Below, piece by piece: positions 14,286-30,200 of a stretch of DNA of 64,000 bases (positions are counted from its first letter, which is position 1; each line of letters opens with the position of its first letter). Source of the stretch: Paratinospora sagittata (lineage: Eukaryota > Streptophyta > Magnoliopsida > Ranunculales > Menispermaceae); NCBI GenBank assembly GCA_035771175.1, contig CM069607.1:17058001-17122000 (forward strand), given 5' to 3'. The notes beneath the pieces were generated by a model, which searched no databases, was not told the origin of the DNA, and was given only the letters and a program-made list of their open reading frames with translations. Both the position numbers and the translations under genes were made by a program.

Positions 14286-17200
14286 CTTTTCCTCTTTCTA
14301 CCGCATTCCTAATTACACAAATCAGAATTTAAACGAAAAAGTTAAGGTTATTTAAAGTTTACTTACTAATTGTTTACCAAACGATGTATCATTTCAGCAA
14401 TCGATAAGTAAACTTTAAATTACCCTAATGTTATCGTATTAACTCTTATTTGAGTTATTTAACATACGTTGGAATGAACAAGAGAAGATCTTGTGAACCT
14501 GGTGCGTTCAGTTACTTTTCGATAAACCGTAACCGGTCCCGTCGCTATAAGATATTCAAAGTATTAATCAACCTTGACCGGTCATCGATGATTGAAAAGT
14601 AAGTTAAAGCAAATGAGTTTGCAGATCTTCTCTTTCGCTTTACAGAGCAATTTCAATTTCTCAAATTAAAGTTAAAACTAAAAAGTTATGGTAATTGAAA
14701 CTTTACTTACTGATTGTTTACCGAACAGTGTATAATTTCCGCAATTGAAAGGTAAAATTCAAATGAAACTAACGTTTTTTGTTTTGACTCCGATTTTAGG
14801 GATTTAAAATGTATTTGAATAAGGAAAGAATGATCTAGTAAACTAGGTGCTTTAGGCTACTTTTCGTTAACTTGTCCCGTTGCTTTTAAATGATCAAAGA
14901 ATTTGTGAACCATGATCGGTTACTAGTGATTCTAATATAAGTTAACGCAATAAATTTTTGGATCTTCTTTTCCTCTTTCTACCGCATTCCCAATTACTCA
15001 AATCAGATTTAGAACGAAAAAGTTAAGGTTATTTAAAGTTTACTTACTGATTGTTTACCAAACGACGTATCATTTCCGCAATCGATAAGTAAACTTCAAA
15101 TTACCCCAATGTTATCAAATTAACTCTTATTTTAGTTATTTAATATACGTTGGAATGAACAAGAGAAGATCTAGTGAACTGGGTGCTTTCAGTTACTTTT
15201 CGGTAAACCGTAACCGGTCCCGTTGCTATAAGATATTTAAAGTATTAATCAGCCTTGATTGGTCACCGGTGATCGAAAAGTAAGTTAAAGCAAATGGGTT
15301 TGTAGATCTTCTCTTCCGCTTTACAGCGCAATTTGAATTACACAAATTCAAGTTAAAACTAAAAAGTTATGGTAATTGAAACTTTACTTACTGATTGTTT
15401 ACCGAACAGTGTATAAGTTCCGCAATCGATAAGTAAAATTCAAATGAAACTAACGTTTTTGTTTTAACTCCGATTTTAGTGATTTAAAAATGTATTTGAA
15501 GGAGGAAAGAAGCATCTAGTAAACTAGGTGCTTTAAGTTACTTTTTAGTAACCGGCCCCGTTGCTTTTAAATGACCAAAGAATGAGTCAACCATAATCGG
15601 TCACAAGTGATTCTAATATAAGTTAACGCAATAAATTTTTAGATCTTCTTTTCCCCTTTCTATTGCATTCCTAATTACTCAAATCAAATTTAAAACGGAA
15701 AAGTTAAGGTTATTTAAAGTTTACTTACTAATTGTTTGCAAAACGATGTATCATTTCAGCAATCGATAAGTAAACTTCAAATTACCCTAATGTTATCGTA
15801 TTAACTCTCGTTTGAGTTATTTAACATACGTTGGAATGAACAAGGGAAGATCTTGTGAACTTGGTGCTTTCAGTTACTTTTCGGTAAACCGTAACCGGTC
15901 CCGTCGCTATAGGATATTTAAAGTATTAATCAACCTTGACCGGTCATCGATGATCGAAAAGTAAGTTAAAGCAAATGAGTTTGTAGATCTTCTCTTTCGC
16001 TTTACAGATCAATTTCAATTACTCAAATTAAAGTTAAAACCAAAAAGTTATGGTTATTGAAACTTTACTTACTGATTGTTTACCGAACAGTGTATAATTT
16101 TCGCAATTGAAAGGCAAAAATTCAAATGAAACTAACGTTTTTTGTTTTGACTCTGATTTTAGCGATTTAAAATGTATTTGAAGGAGGAAAGAAGGATCTA
16201 GTAAACTAGGTGCTTTAAGTTACTTTTCGTTAACTTGTCCCGTTGCATTTTAAATAATTAAAGAATTAGTGAACCATGATCGGTTACCAGTTATTCTAAT
16301 ATATGTTAACGCAATAAATTTCTGGATCTTCTTTTCCTCTTTCTACCGCATTCCCAATTACTCAAATCAGATTTAAAATGAGAAAGTTAAGGTTATTTAA
16401 AGTTTACTTACTGATTGTTTACCAAACGATGTATCATTTCCACAATCGGTAAGTAAACTTCAAATTACCCTAATGTTATCGTATTAACTCTTATTTTAGT
16501 TATTAAATATACGTTGGAATGAACAAGAGAAGATCTAGTGAACTGGGTGCTTTCAGTTACTTTTCGGTAAACCGTAACCGGTCCCGTTGCTATAAGATAT
16601 TTAAAGTATTAATCAACCTTGACCGGTCACCGGTGATAGAAAAGTATGTTAAAGCAAATGAGTTTGTCGATCTTTTCTTCCGATTTATAGCGCAATTTGA
16701 ATTACACAAATTCAAGATAAAACTAAAAAGTTATGGTAATTGAAAGTTTACTTACTGATTGTTTACCGAACAGTGTATAAGTTCCGCAATCGATAAGTAA
16801 AATTCAAATGAAACTAACGTTTTTGTTTTAACTCCGATTTTAGTGATTTAAAAATGTATTTGAAGGAGGAAAGAAGCATCTAGTAAACTAGGTGCTTTAA
16901 GTTACTTTTCAGTAACTGGCCCCGTTGCTTTTAAATGTCCAAAGAATGAGTCAACCATAATCGGTCACAAGTGATTCTAATATAAGTTAACGCAATAAAT
17001 TTTTAGATCTTGTTTTCCTCTTTCTACCGCATTCCTAATTACACAAATCAGAATTTAAACGAAAAAGTTAAGGTTATTTAAAGTTTACTTACTAATTGTT
17101 TACCAAACGATGTATCATTTCAGCAATCGATAAGCAAACTTTAAATTACCCTAATGTTATCGTATTAACTCTTATTTGAGTTATTTGACATAGGTTGGAA

Positions 17201-18359
17201 TGAACAAGAGAAGATCTTGTGAACTTGGTGCTTTCAGTTACTTTTCGGTAAACCGTAACCGGTCCCGTCGCTATAAGATATTTAAAGTATTAATCAACCT
17301 TGACCGGTCATCGATGATTGAAAAGTAAGTTAAAGCAAATGAGTTTGTAGATCTTCTCTTTCGCTTTACAGAGCAATTTCAATTACTCAAATTAAAGTTA
17401 AAACTAAAAAGTTATGGTAATTGAAACTTTACTTACTGATTGTTTACCGAACAGTGTATAATTTCCGCAATTGAAAGGTAAAATTCAAATGAAACTAACG
17501 TTTTTTGTTTTGACTCCAATTTTAGGGATTTAAAATGTATTTGAATAAGGAAAGAATGATCTAGTAAACTAGGTGCTTTAGGCTACTTTTCGTTAACTTG
17601 TCCCGTTGCTTTTAAATAATCAAAGAATTTGTGAACCACGATCGGTTACCAGTGATTCTAATATAAGTTAACGCAATAAATTTTTGGATCTTCTTTTCCT
17701 CTTTCTACCGCATTCCCAATTACTCAAATCAGATTAAAAACGAAAAAGTTAAGGTTATTTAAAGTTTACTTACTGATTGTTTACCAAACGATGTATCATT
17801 TCCGCAATCGATAAGTAAACTTCAAATTACCCTAATGTTATCATATTAACTCTTATTTGAGTTATTTAAGATACGGTGGAATGAACAAGAGAAGATCTTG
17901 TGAACTGGGTGCTTTCAGTTATTTTTTGGCAAACCGTAACCGGTCCCGTCGCTATAACATATTTAAAGTATTAATCAACCTTGACCGGTCATCGATGATC
18001 GAAAAGTAAGTTAAAGCAAATGAGTTTGTAGATCTTCTCTTTCGCTTTATAGAGCAATTTCAATTACTCAAATTAAAGTTAAAACTTAAAAGTTATGGTA
18101 ATTGAAACTTTACTTACTGATTGTTTACCGAACAATGTATAATTTCCGCAATTGAAAGGTAAAATTCAAATGAAACTAACGTTTTTTGTTTTGACTCCGA
18201 TTTTAGGGATTTAAAGTGTATTTGAAGGAGGAAAGAAGGATCTAGTAAACTAGGTGCTTCAAGTTACTTTTCGTTAACTTGTCCCGTTGCTTTTAAATAA
18301 TCAAAGAATTAGTGAACCATGATCGGTTACCAGTGATTCTAATATAAGTTAACGCAATA

Positions 18360-21000
18360 AATTTTTAGATCTTCTTTTCCTCTTTCTACCGCATTCCTAA
18401 TTACATAAATCTGATTTTAAACGAAAAAGTTAAGGTTATTTAAAGTTTACTTACTAATTGTTCACCAAACGATGTATCATTTCAGCAATCGATAAGTATA
18501 CTTCAAATTACCCTAACGTTATCGTATTATCTCTTATTTGAGTTATTTAACATACGTTGGAATGAACAAGAGAAGATCTTGTGAACTGGGTGCTTTCAGT
18601 TACTTTTCGGTAAACCATAACCGGTCCCGTCGCTATAAGATATATAAACTATTACTCAACCTTGACCGGTCATCGATGATCGAAAAGTAAGTTAAAGAAA
18701 ACGAGTTTGTAGATCTTCTCTTTCGCTTTACAGAGCAATTTATATTACTCAAATTAAAGTTAAAACTAAAAATTTATGGTAATTGAAACTTTACTTACTG
18801 ATTGTTCACCGAACAGTGTATAATTTTCGCAATTGAAAGGTAAAATTCAAATGAAACTAACGTTTTTTTGTTTTAACTATGATTTTAGGGATTTAAAAAT
18901 GTATTTGAAGGAGGAAAGAAGCATCTAGTAAACTAGGTGCTTTAAGTTACTTTTCGTTAATTTGTCCCGTTGCTTTTAAATAATCAAAGAATTAGTCAAC
19001 CATGATCGGTTACCAGTGATTCTAATATAAGTTGACGCAATAAATTTTTAGATCTTCTTTTCCTCTTTCTACCGCATTCCCAATTACTCAAATCAGATTT
19101 CCAACGAAAAAGTGAAGGTTATTTAAATTTTACTTACTGATTGTTTACCAAACGACGTATCATTTCAGCAATCGATAAGTCAACTTCAAATTACCCTAAC
19201 GTTATCGTATTATCTCTTATTTGAGTTATTTAACATACGTAGGAATGAACAAGAGAAGATCTTGTAAACTGGGTGCTTTCAGTTACTTTTCGGTAAACCG
19301 TAACCGGTCTCGTCGCCATAAGATATTTAAAGTATTAATCAACCTTGACCGGTTATCGATGATCGAAAAGTAAGTTAAAGCAAACGAGTTTGTAGATCTT
19401 CTCAATCGCTTTACAGAGCAATTTTTATTTCTCAAATTAAAGTTAAAACTAAAAATTTATGGTAATTGAAACTTTACTTACTGATTGTTCACCGAACAGT
19501 GTATAATTTTCGCAATTGAAAGGTAAAATTCAAATGAAACTAACATTTTTTTTTTTGACTCCGATTTCAGGGATTTAAAATGTATTTGAAGGAGGAAAGA
19601 AGGATCTAGTAAACTAGGTGCTTTAAGTTACATTTCGTTAATTTGTCCCATTGCTTTTAAATAATCAAAGAATTAGTGAACCATGATCGGTTACCAGTGA
19701 TTCTAATATAAGTTAACGCAATAAATTTTTAGATCTTCTTTTCCTCTTTCTACCGCATTCCTAATTACATAAATCTGATTTTAAACGAAAAAGTTAAGGT
19801 TATTTAAAGTTTACTTACTAATTGTTCACCAAACGATGTATCATTTCAGCAATCGATAAGTATACTTCAAATTACCCTAACGTTATCGTATTATCTCTTA
19901 TTTGAGTTATTTAACATACGTTGGAATGAACAAGAGAAGATCTTGTGAACTGGGTGCTTTCAGTTACTTTTCGGTAAACCATAACCGGTCTCGTCGCTAT
20001 AAGATATATAAACTATTACTCAACCTTGACCGGTCATCGATGATCGAAAAGTAAGTTAAAGCAAACGAGTTTGTAGATCTTCTCTTTCGCTTTACAGAGC
20101 AATTTATATTACTCAAATTAAAGTTAAAACTAAAAATTTATGGTAATTGAAACTTTACTTACTGATTGTTCACCGAACAGTGTATAATTTTCGCAATTGA
20201 AAGGTAAAATTCAAATGAAACTAACGTTTTTTTGTTTTAACTATGATTTTAGGGATTTAAAAATGTATTTGAAGGAGGAAAGAAGCATCTAGTAAACTAG
20301 GTGCTTTAAGTTACTTTTCGTTAATTTGTCCCGTCGCTTTTAAATAATCAAAGAATTAGTCAACCATGATCGGTTACCAGTGATTCTAATATAAGTTGAC
20401 GCAATAAATTTTTAGATCTTCTTTTCCTCTTTCTACCGCATTCCCAATTACTCAAATCAGATTTCAAACGAAAAAGTTAAGGTTATTTAAATTTTACTTA
20501 CTGATTGTTTACCAAACGACGTATCATTTCAGCAATCGATAAGTCAACTTCAAATTACCCTAACGTTATCGTATTATCTCTTATTTGAGTTATTTAATAT
20601 GCGTTGGAATGAACAACAGAAGATCTTGTAAACTGGGTGCTTTCAGTTACTTTTCGGTAAACCGTAACCGGTCTCGTCGCCATAAGATATTTAAAGTATT
20701 AATCAACCTTGACCGGTTATCGATGATCGAAAAGTAAGTTAAAGCAAACGAGTTTGTAGATCTTCTCAATCGCTTTACAGAGCAATTTTTATTTCTCAAA
20801 TTAAAGTTAAAACTAAAAATTTATGGTAATTGAAACTTTACTTACTGATTGTTCACCGAACAGTGTATAATTTTCGCAATTGAAAGGTAAAATTCAAATG
20901 TAACTAACATTTTTTTTTTTGACTCCGATTTCAGGGATTTAAAATGTATTTGAAGGAGGAAAGAAGGATCTAGTAAACTAGGTGCTTTAAGTTACATTTC
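18360..21000. repeat. Satellite domain with a dimeric (~1,362 bp) higher-order repeat
   Basis: Diagnostic variants recur two units apart: ACATAAATCTGATTTTAAACG near 18,400 and 19,762, and the odd block CTCAATCGCTTTACAGAG near 19,402 and 20,764, both spaced about 1,362 bp. The 4-mer period seen further left is absent. The local dimer must therefore have been amplified separately from the left domain. Confidence 0.8.
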
Positions 21001-24000
21001 GTTAATTTGTCCCATTGCTTTTAAATAATCAAAGAATTAGTCAACCATGATCGGTTACCAGTGATTCTAATATAAGTTGACGCAATAAATGTTTAGATCT
21101 TCTTTTCCTCTTTCTACCGCATTCCCAATTACTCAAATCAGATTTCAAACGAAAAAGTTAAAGTTATTTAAAGTTTACTTACTGATTGTTTACCAAACGA
21201 TGTATCATTCTGGCAATCGATAAGTATACTTCAAATTACCCTAATGTTATCGTATTGACTCTTATTTTAGTTATTTAATATGCGTTGGAATGAACAACAG
21301 AAGATCTTGTGAACTGGGTGCTTTCGGTTACTTTTCGGTAAACCGTAATCGGTCTCGTCGCTATAAGATATTTAAAGTATTAATCAACCTCGACCGGTCA
21401 TCGATGATCGAAAAGTAAGTTAAAGCATATGAGTTTGTAGATCTTCTCTTCCGCTTTACAGAGCAATTTCAATTACTCAAATTAAAGTTAAAACTAAAAA
21501 GTTATGGTAATTGAAACTTTACTTTCTGATTGTTTACCGAACAGTGTATAATTTCCGCAATTGAAAGGTAAAATTCGAATGAAACTAACGTTTTTTGTTT
21601 TGACTCCGATTTTAGGGATTTAAAATGTATTTGGAGGAAAGAAGGATCTAGTAAACTAGGTGCTTTAAGTTACTTTTCGTTAATTTGTCCCGTTGCTTTT
21701 AAATAATCAAAGAATTAGTCAACCATGATCGGTTACCAGTGATTCTAAAATAAGTTGACGCAATAAATGTTTAGATCTTCTTTTCCTCTTTCTACCGCAT
21801 TCCCAATTACTCAAATCAGATTTCAAACGTAAAAGTTAAGGTTATTTAAAGTTTACTAACTGATTGTTTACCAAACGATGTATCACTCCAGCAATCGATA
21901 AGTAAACTTGAAATTACCCTAATGTTATCGTATTGACTCTTATTTAAGTTATTTAACATACCTTGGAATGAACAAGAGAAGATCTTGTGAACTGGGTGCT
22001 TTCAGTTACTTTTCGGTAAACCGTAATCGGTCCCGTCGTTATAAGATATTTAAAGTATTAATCAACCTTGACTGGTCATCGATGATCGAAAAGTAAGTTA
22101 AACCAAATGAGTTTGTAGATCTTCTCTTTCGTTTTACAGAGCAATTCCAATTACTCAAATTAAAGTTAAAACTAAAAAGTTAAGGTAATTCAAAGTTTAC
22201 TTACTGATTGTTTACCGAACAGTGTATAATTTCCGCAATCGAAAGGTAAAATTCAAATGAAACTAACGTTTTTTGTTTTAAGTATGATTTTAGGGATTAA
22301 AAAATGTATTTGATGGAGGAAAGAAGGATCTAGTAAACTAGGTGTTTTAAGTTACTTTTCGTTAATTTGTCCCGTTGCTTTTAAATAATCAAAGAATTAG
22401 TCAACCATGATTGGTTACCAGTGATTCTAGCATAAGTTGACGCAATAAATTTTTCGATCTTCTTTTCCTCTTTCTACCGCATTCCCAATTACTCAAATCA
22501 GATTTCAAACGAAAAAGTTAAGGTTATTTAAAGTTTACTTACTGATTGTTTACCAAACGATGTATCATTCCAGCAATCGATAAGTAAACTTCAAATTACC
22601 CTAATGTTATCGTATTGACTCTTATTTTAGTTATTTAATATACGTTGGAATGAACAAGAGAAGATCTTGTGAACTGGGTGCTTTCAGTTACTTTTCGGTA
22701 TACCGTAACCGGTCCCGTCGCTATAAGATATTTAAAGTATTAATCAACCTTGACCGGTCATCGATGATCGAAAAGTAAGTTAAAGCAAATGAGTTTGTAG
22801 ATCTTCTCTTCCGCTTTACAGCGCAATTTGAATTTCACAAATTAAAGTTAAAACTAAAAAGTTATGGTAATTGAAAGTTTCCTTAGTGATTGTTTACCGA
22901 ACAGTGTATAAGTTCCGCAATCGATAAGTAAAATTCAAATGAAACTAACGTTTTTGTTTTAACTCTGATTTTAGTGATTTAAAAATGTATTTGGAGGAGG
23001 AAAGAAGCATATAGTAAACTAGGTGCTTTAAGTTACTTTTCGAAAACCGGCCCCGCTGCTTTTAAATGAGAAAAGAATTAGTCAACCATAATTGGTCAAA
23101 AGTGATTCTAATATAAGTTAACGCAATAAGTTTTTAGATCTTCTTTTCCTCTTTCTACCGCATTCCTAATTACATAAATCAGATTTTAAACGAAAAAGTT
23201 AAGGCTATTTAAAGTTTACTTACTAATTGTTTACCAAACGATGTATCATTTCTGCAATCGATAAGTAAACTTCAAATTACCATAATGCTATCGTATTAAC
23301 TCTTATTTGAGTTATTTAACATACGTTGGAATGAACAAGAGAAGATCTTGTGAACTGGGTGCTTTCAGTTACTTTTCGATAAACCGTAACCGGTCCAGTC
23401 GCTATAAGATAATTAAAGTATTAATCAACCTTGACCGGTCATCAATGATCGAAAAGTAAGTTAAAGCAAATGAGTTTGTAGATCTTCTCTTTCGTTTTAC
23501 AGAGCAATTTCAATTACTCAAATTAAGGTTAAAACTAAAAAGTTATGGTAATTGAAAGTTTACTTACTGATTGTTTACCGAACAGTGTATAATTTCCGCA
23601 ATCGAAAGGTAAAATTCAAATGAAACTAACGTTTTTTGTTTTAACTATGATTTTATGGATTTAAAAATGTATTTGAAGGAGGAAAAAAACATCTAGTAAA
23701 CTAGGTGCTTTAAGTTACTTTTCGTTAATTTGTCCCGTTGCTTTTAAATAATCAAAGAATTAGTCAACCATGATCGGTTACCAGTGATTCTAATATAAGT
23801 TGACGCAATAAATTTTTAGATCTTCTTTTCCTCTTTCTACCGCATTCCCAATTACTCAAATCAGATTTCAAACGAAAAAGTTAAGGTTATTTAAAGTTTA
23901 CTTACTGATTGTTTACCAAACGATGTATCATTCCAGCAATCGATAAGTAAACTTCAAATTACCCTAATGTTATCATATTGACTCTTATTTTAGTTATTTA

Positions 24001-27000
24001 ATATACGTTCGAATGAACAAGAGAAGATCTTGTGGACTGAGTGCTTTCAGTTACTTTTCGGAAAACCGTAACCGGTCTCGTCGCAATAAGATATTTAAAG
24101 TATTAATCAACCTTGACCGGTCATCGATGATCGAAAACTAAGTTAAAGCATATGAGTTTGTAGATCTTCTGTTTCGCTTTACAGAGCAATTTCAATTACT
24201 CAAATTAAAGTTAAAACAAAAAAGTTATGGTAATTGAAAGTTTACTTACTGATTGTTTACCGAACAATGTATAATTTCCGCAATCGAAAGGTAAAATTCA
24301 AATGAAACTAACGTTTTTAACTTTGACTTCGATTTTAGGGATTTAAAATGTATTTGAAGGAGGAAATAAGGATCTAGTAAACTAGGTGCTTTAAGTTACT
24401 TTTCGTTAACTTGTCCCGTTGCTTTTAAATAATCAAAGAATTAGTGAACCATGATTGCTTACCAGTGATTCTAATATATGTTAACGCAATAAATTTTTGG
24501 ATCTTCTTTTCCTCTTTCTACCGCATTCCCAATTACTCAAATCAGATTTAAAAAGAAAAAGTTAAGGTTATTTAAAGTTTACTTACTGATTGTTTACCAA
24601 ACGATGTATCATTTCCACGATCGATAAGTAAACTTCAAAATTACCCTAATGTTATCGTTTTAACTCTTATTTTAGTTATTTAATATACGTTGGAATGAAC
24701 AAGAGAAGATCTAGTGAACTGGGTGCTCTCAGTTACTTTTCGGTCAACCGTAACCGGTCTTGTTGCTATAAGATATTTAAAATACTAATCAACCTTGATC
24801 GGTCACCGGTGATCGAAAAGTAAGTTAAAGCAAATGAGTTTGTAGATCTTCTATTTCGTTTTACAGAGCAATTTCAATTACTCAAATTAAAGTTAAAACT
24901 AAAAAGTTATGGTAATTGAAAGTTTACTTACTGATTGTTTACCGAACAGTGTATAATTTCCGCAATCGAAAGGTAAAATTCAAATGAAACTAACGTTTTT
25001 TGTTTTAAGTATGATTTTAGGGATTTAAAAATGTATTTGAAGGAGGAAAGAAGCATCTAGTAAACTAGGTGCTTTAAGTTACTTTTCGATAATTTGTCCC
25101 GTTGCTTTTAAATAATCAAAGAATTAGTCAACCATGATCGGTTACCTGTGATTGTAATATAAGTTGACGCATAAATTTTTAGATCTTCTTTTCCTCTTTC
25201 TACCGCATTCCCAATTACTCAAATCAGATTTCAAACGAAAAAGTTAAGGTTATTTAACGTTTACTTACCGATTGTTTACCAAACGATGTATCATTCCAGC
25301 AATCGATAAGTAAACTTCAAATTACCCTAATGTTATCGTATTGACTCTTATTTTAGTTATTTAATATACGTTGGAATGAACAAGAGAAGATCTTGTGAAC
25401 TGGGTGCTTTCAGTTGCTTTTCGGTAAACCGTAACCGGTCCCGTCGCTATAAGATATTTAAAGTATTAATCAACCTTGACCTGTCATCGATGATCGAAAA
25501 GTAAGTTAAAGCAAATGAGTTTATAGATCTTCTCTTTCGCTTTACAGAGCAATTTCAATTACTCAAATTAAAGTTAAAACTAAGAAGTTATGGTAATTGA
25601 AAGTTTACTTACTGATTGTTTACCGAACAGTGTATAATTTCCGCAATCGAAAGGTAAAATTCAAATGAAACTAACGTTTTTTGTTTTGACTCCGATTTTA
25701 GGGATTTAAAATGTATTTGAAGGAGGAAACAAGGATCTAGTAAACTAGGTGCTTTAAGTTACTTTTCGTTAACTTGTCCCGTTGCTTTTAAATAATCAAA
25801 GAATTTGTGAACCATGATCGGTTACCAGTGATTCTAATATAAGTTAACGCAATAAATTTTTGGATCGTCTTTTCCTCTTTCTACCGCATTCCCAATTACT
25901 CAAATCAGATTTAAAACGAAAAAGTTAAGGTTATTTAAAGTTTACTTACTGATTGTTTACCAAACGATGTATCATTTCAACAATCGATAAGTAAACTTCA
26001 AATTACCCTAATGTTATCGTACTAACTCTTATTTGAGTTATTTAACATACGTTGGAATGAACAAGAGAAGATCTTGTGAACTGGGTGCTTTCAGTTACTT
26101 TTCGGTATACCCTAACCGGTTCGGTCGCTATAAGATATTTAAAGTACTAATCAACCTTGACCGGTCACCGGTGATCGAAAAGTAAGTTAAAGCAAACGAG
26201 TTTGTAGATCTTCTCTTCCACTTTACGGCGCAATTTGAATTACACAAGTTAAAGTTAAAAGTAAAAAGTTATGGTAACTGAAAGTTTCCTTAGTGATTGT
26301 TTACCGAACAGTGTATAAGTTCCTCAATCGATAAGTAAAATTCAAATCAAACTAACGTTTTTTGTTTTAAGTATGATTTTAGGGATTTAAAAATGTATTT
26401 GAAGGAGGAAAGAAGCATCTAGTAAACTAGGTGCTTTAAGTTACTTTTCGTTAATTTCTCCCGTTGCTTTTAAATAATCAAAGAATTAGTCAACCATGAT
26501 CGGTTACCAGTGATTCTAATATAAGTTGACGCAATAAATTTTTAGATCTTCTTTTCCTCTTTCTACCGCATTCCCAATTACTCAAATCAGATTTCAAACG
26601 AAAAAGTTAAGGTTATTTAAAGTTTACTTACTCATTGTTTACCAAACGATGGATCATTCCAGCAATCGATAAGCAAACTTCAAATTACCCTAATGTTATC
26701 GTATTGACTCTTATTTGAGTTATTTAACATACGTTGGAATGAACAAGAGAAGATCTTGTGAACTGGGTGCTTTCAGTTACTTTTCGGTAAACCCTAACCG
26801 GTTCGGTCGCTATAAGATATTTAAAGTATTAATCAACCTTGACCGATCAATGATGATCGAAAAGTAAGTTAAAGCAAATGAGTTTGTAGATCTTCTCTTT
26901 CGTTTTACAGAGCAATTTCAATTACTCAAATTAAAGTTAAAACTAAAAATTTATGGTAATTGAAAGTTTACTTACTGATTGTTTACCGAACAGTGTATAA

Positions 27001-27289
27001 ATTTCGCAATCGAAAGGTAAAATTCAGATGAAACTAACGTTTTTTGTTTTAAGTATGATTTTAGGGATTTAAAAATGTATTTGAAGGAGGAAAGAAACAT
27101 CTAGTAAACTAGGTGCTTTAAGTTACTTTTCGTTAATTTGTCCCGTTGCTTTTAAATAATCAAAGAATTAGTCAACCAGGATCGGTTACCAGTGACTCTA
27201 GTATAAGTTGACGCAATAAATTTTTAGATCTTCTTTTCCTCTTTCTACCGCATTCCCAATTACTCAAATCAGATTTCAAACGAAAAAGT

Positions 27290-30200
27290 TAAGGTTATTT
27301 AAAGTTTACTTACTGATTGTTTACCAAACGATGTATCATTTCCACAATCGATAAGTAAACTTCAAACTACCCAACTTTTATCGTATTGACCCTTATTATA
27401 GTTATTTAATATACGTTGGAATGAACAAGAGAAGATCTTACGAACTGGGTGCTTTTAATTACTTTTCGGTAAACCGTAACCGGTCCCGTCGCTATAAGAT
27501 ATTTAAAGTATTAATCAACCTTGACCGGTCATCGATGATCGAAAAGTAAGTTAAAGCAAATGAGTTTGTAGATCTTCTCTTCCACTTTACAGCGCAATTT
27601 GAATTACACAAGTTAAAGTTAAAAGGAAAAAGTTATGGTAACTGAAAGTTTCCTTAGTGATTGTTTACCGAACAGTGTATAAGTTCCTCAATCGATAAGT
27701 AAAATTCAAATCAAACTAACGTTTTTTGTTTTAAGTATGATTTTGGGGATTTAAAAATGTATTTGAAGGAGGAAAGAAGCATCTAGTAAACTAGGTGCTT
27801 TAAGTTACTTTTCGTTAATTTCTCCCGTTGCTTTTAAATAATCAAAGAATTAGTCAACCATGATCGGTTACCAGTGATTCTAATATAAGTTGACGCAATA
27901 AATTTTTAGAACTTCTTTTCCTCTTTCTACCGCATTCCCAATTACTCAAATCAGATTTAAAACGAAAAAGTTAAGGTTATTTAAAGTTTACTTACTGATT
28001 GTTTACCAAACGATGTATCATTTCCACAATCGATAAGTAAACTTCAAATTACCCAACTTTTATCGTATTGACCCTTATTATAGTTATTTAATATACGTTG
28101 GAATGAACAAGAGAAGATCTTATGAACTGGGTGCTTTTAATTACTTTTCGGTAAACCGTAACCGGTCCCGTCGCGATAAGATATTTAAAGTATTAATCAA
28201 CCTTGACCGGTCATCGATGATCGAAAAGTAAGTTAAAGCAAATGAGTTTGTAGATCTTCTCTTCCGCTTTGCAGCGCAATTTGAATTACACAAATTAAAG
28301 TTAAAGCTAAAAAGTTATGGTAATTGAAAGTTTCCTTAGTGATTGTTTACCGAACAGTGTATAAGTTCCGCAATCGATAAGTAAAATTCAAATGAAACTA
28401 ACGTTTTTGTTTTAACTCCGATTTTAGTGATTTAAAAATGTATTTGAAGGAGGAAAAAAGCATCTAGTAAACTAGGTGCTTTAAGTTACTTTTCGGTAAC
28501 CGGCCCCGTTGCTTTTAAATGACAAAAGAATTAGTCAACCACAATCGGTCAAAAGTGATTCTAATATAAGTTAACGCAATAAATTTTTAGATCTTCTTTT
28601 CCTCTTTCTTCCACATTCCTAATTACATAAATCAGATTTTAAACGAAAAGTTAAGGTTATTTAAAGTTTACTTACTAATTGTTTACCAAACGATGTATCA
28701 TTTCAGCAATCGATAAGTAAACTTCAAATTACCATAATGTTATCGTATTAACTCTTATTTGAGTTATTTAACATACGTTGGAATGAACAAAAGAAGATCT
28801 TGTGAACTGGGTGCTTTCAGTTACTTTTCGGTAAACCGTAATCGGTCCCGTCGCTATAAGATATTTAAAGTATTAATCAACCTTGACCGGTCATCGATGA
28901 TCGAAAAGTAAGTTAAAGCAAATGAGTTTGTAGATATTCTCTTTCGCTTTACAGAGCAATTTCAATTACTCAAATTAAAGTTAAATCTAAAAATTTATGG
29001 TAATTGAAACTTTACTGACTGATTGTTTACCGAACAGTGTATAATTTTCGCAATTGAAAGGTAAAAATCAAATGAAATTAACGTTTTTAATTTTGACTCC
29101 GATTTTTGGGATTCAAAATGTATTTGAAGGAGGAAAGAAGGATCTAGTAAACTAGGTGCTTTAAGTTACTTTTTGTTAACTTGTCCCGTTGCTTTTAAAT
29201 AATCAAAGAATTAGTGAACCATGATCGGTTACCAGTGATTCTAATATAAGTTAACGCAATAAATTTTTGGATCTTCTTTTCCTCTTTCTACCGCATTCCC
29301 AATTACTCAAATCAGATTTAAAACGAAAAAGTTAAGGTTATTTAAAGTTTACTTACTGATTGTTTACCAAACGATGTATCATTTCCACAATCGATAAGTA
29401 AACTTCAAATTACCCAACTTTTATCGTATTGACCCTTATTATAGTTATTTAATATACGTTGGAATGAACAAGAGAAGATCTTATGAACTGGGTGCTTTAA
29501 TTACTTTTCGGTAAACCGTAACCGGTCCCGTCGCTATAAGATATTTAAAGTATTAATCAACCTTGACCGGTCATCGATGATCGAAAAGTAAGTTAAAGCA
29601 AATGAGTTTGTAGATCTTCTCTTCCGCTTTGCAGCGCAATTTGAATTACACAAATTAAAGTTAAAGCTAAAAAGTTATGGTAATTGAAAGTTTCCTTAGT
29701 GATTGTTTACCGAACAGTGTATAAGTTCCGCAATCGATAAGTAAAATTCAAATGAAACTAACGTTTTTGTTTTAACTCCGATTTTAGTGATTTAAAAATG
29801 TATTTGAAGGAGGAAAAAAGCATCTAGTAAACTAGGTGCTTTAAGTTACTTTTCGGTAACCGGCCCCGTTGCTTTTAAATGACAAAAGAATTAGTCAACC
29901 ATAATCGGTCAAAAGTGATTCTAATATAAGTTAACGCAATAAATTTTTAGATCTTCTTTTCCTCTTTCTACCACATTCCTAATTACATAAATCAGATTTT
30001 AAACGAAAAGTTCAGGTTATTTAAAGTTTACTTACTAATTGTTTACCAAACGATGTATCATTTCAGCAATCGATAAGTAAACTTCAAATTACCATAATGT
30101 TATCGTATTAACTCTTATTTGAGTTATTTAACATACGTTGGAATGAACAAGAGAAGATCTTGTGAACTGGGTGCTTTCAGTTACTTTTCGGTAAACCGTA

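Noticed and set aside
1552..16743. Five near-identical 74-codon open frames (starts at 1552, 4275, 6987, 9709 and 16,519)
   Set aside because: They fall at the same place in one satellite unit type. Sister units lose the start (near 11,752) or gain a stop (near 13,833) with no sign of selection, and the frame has no recognisable domain. They are by-products of the repeat.
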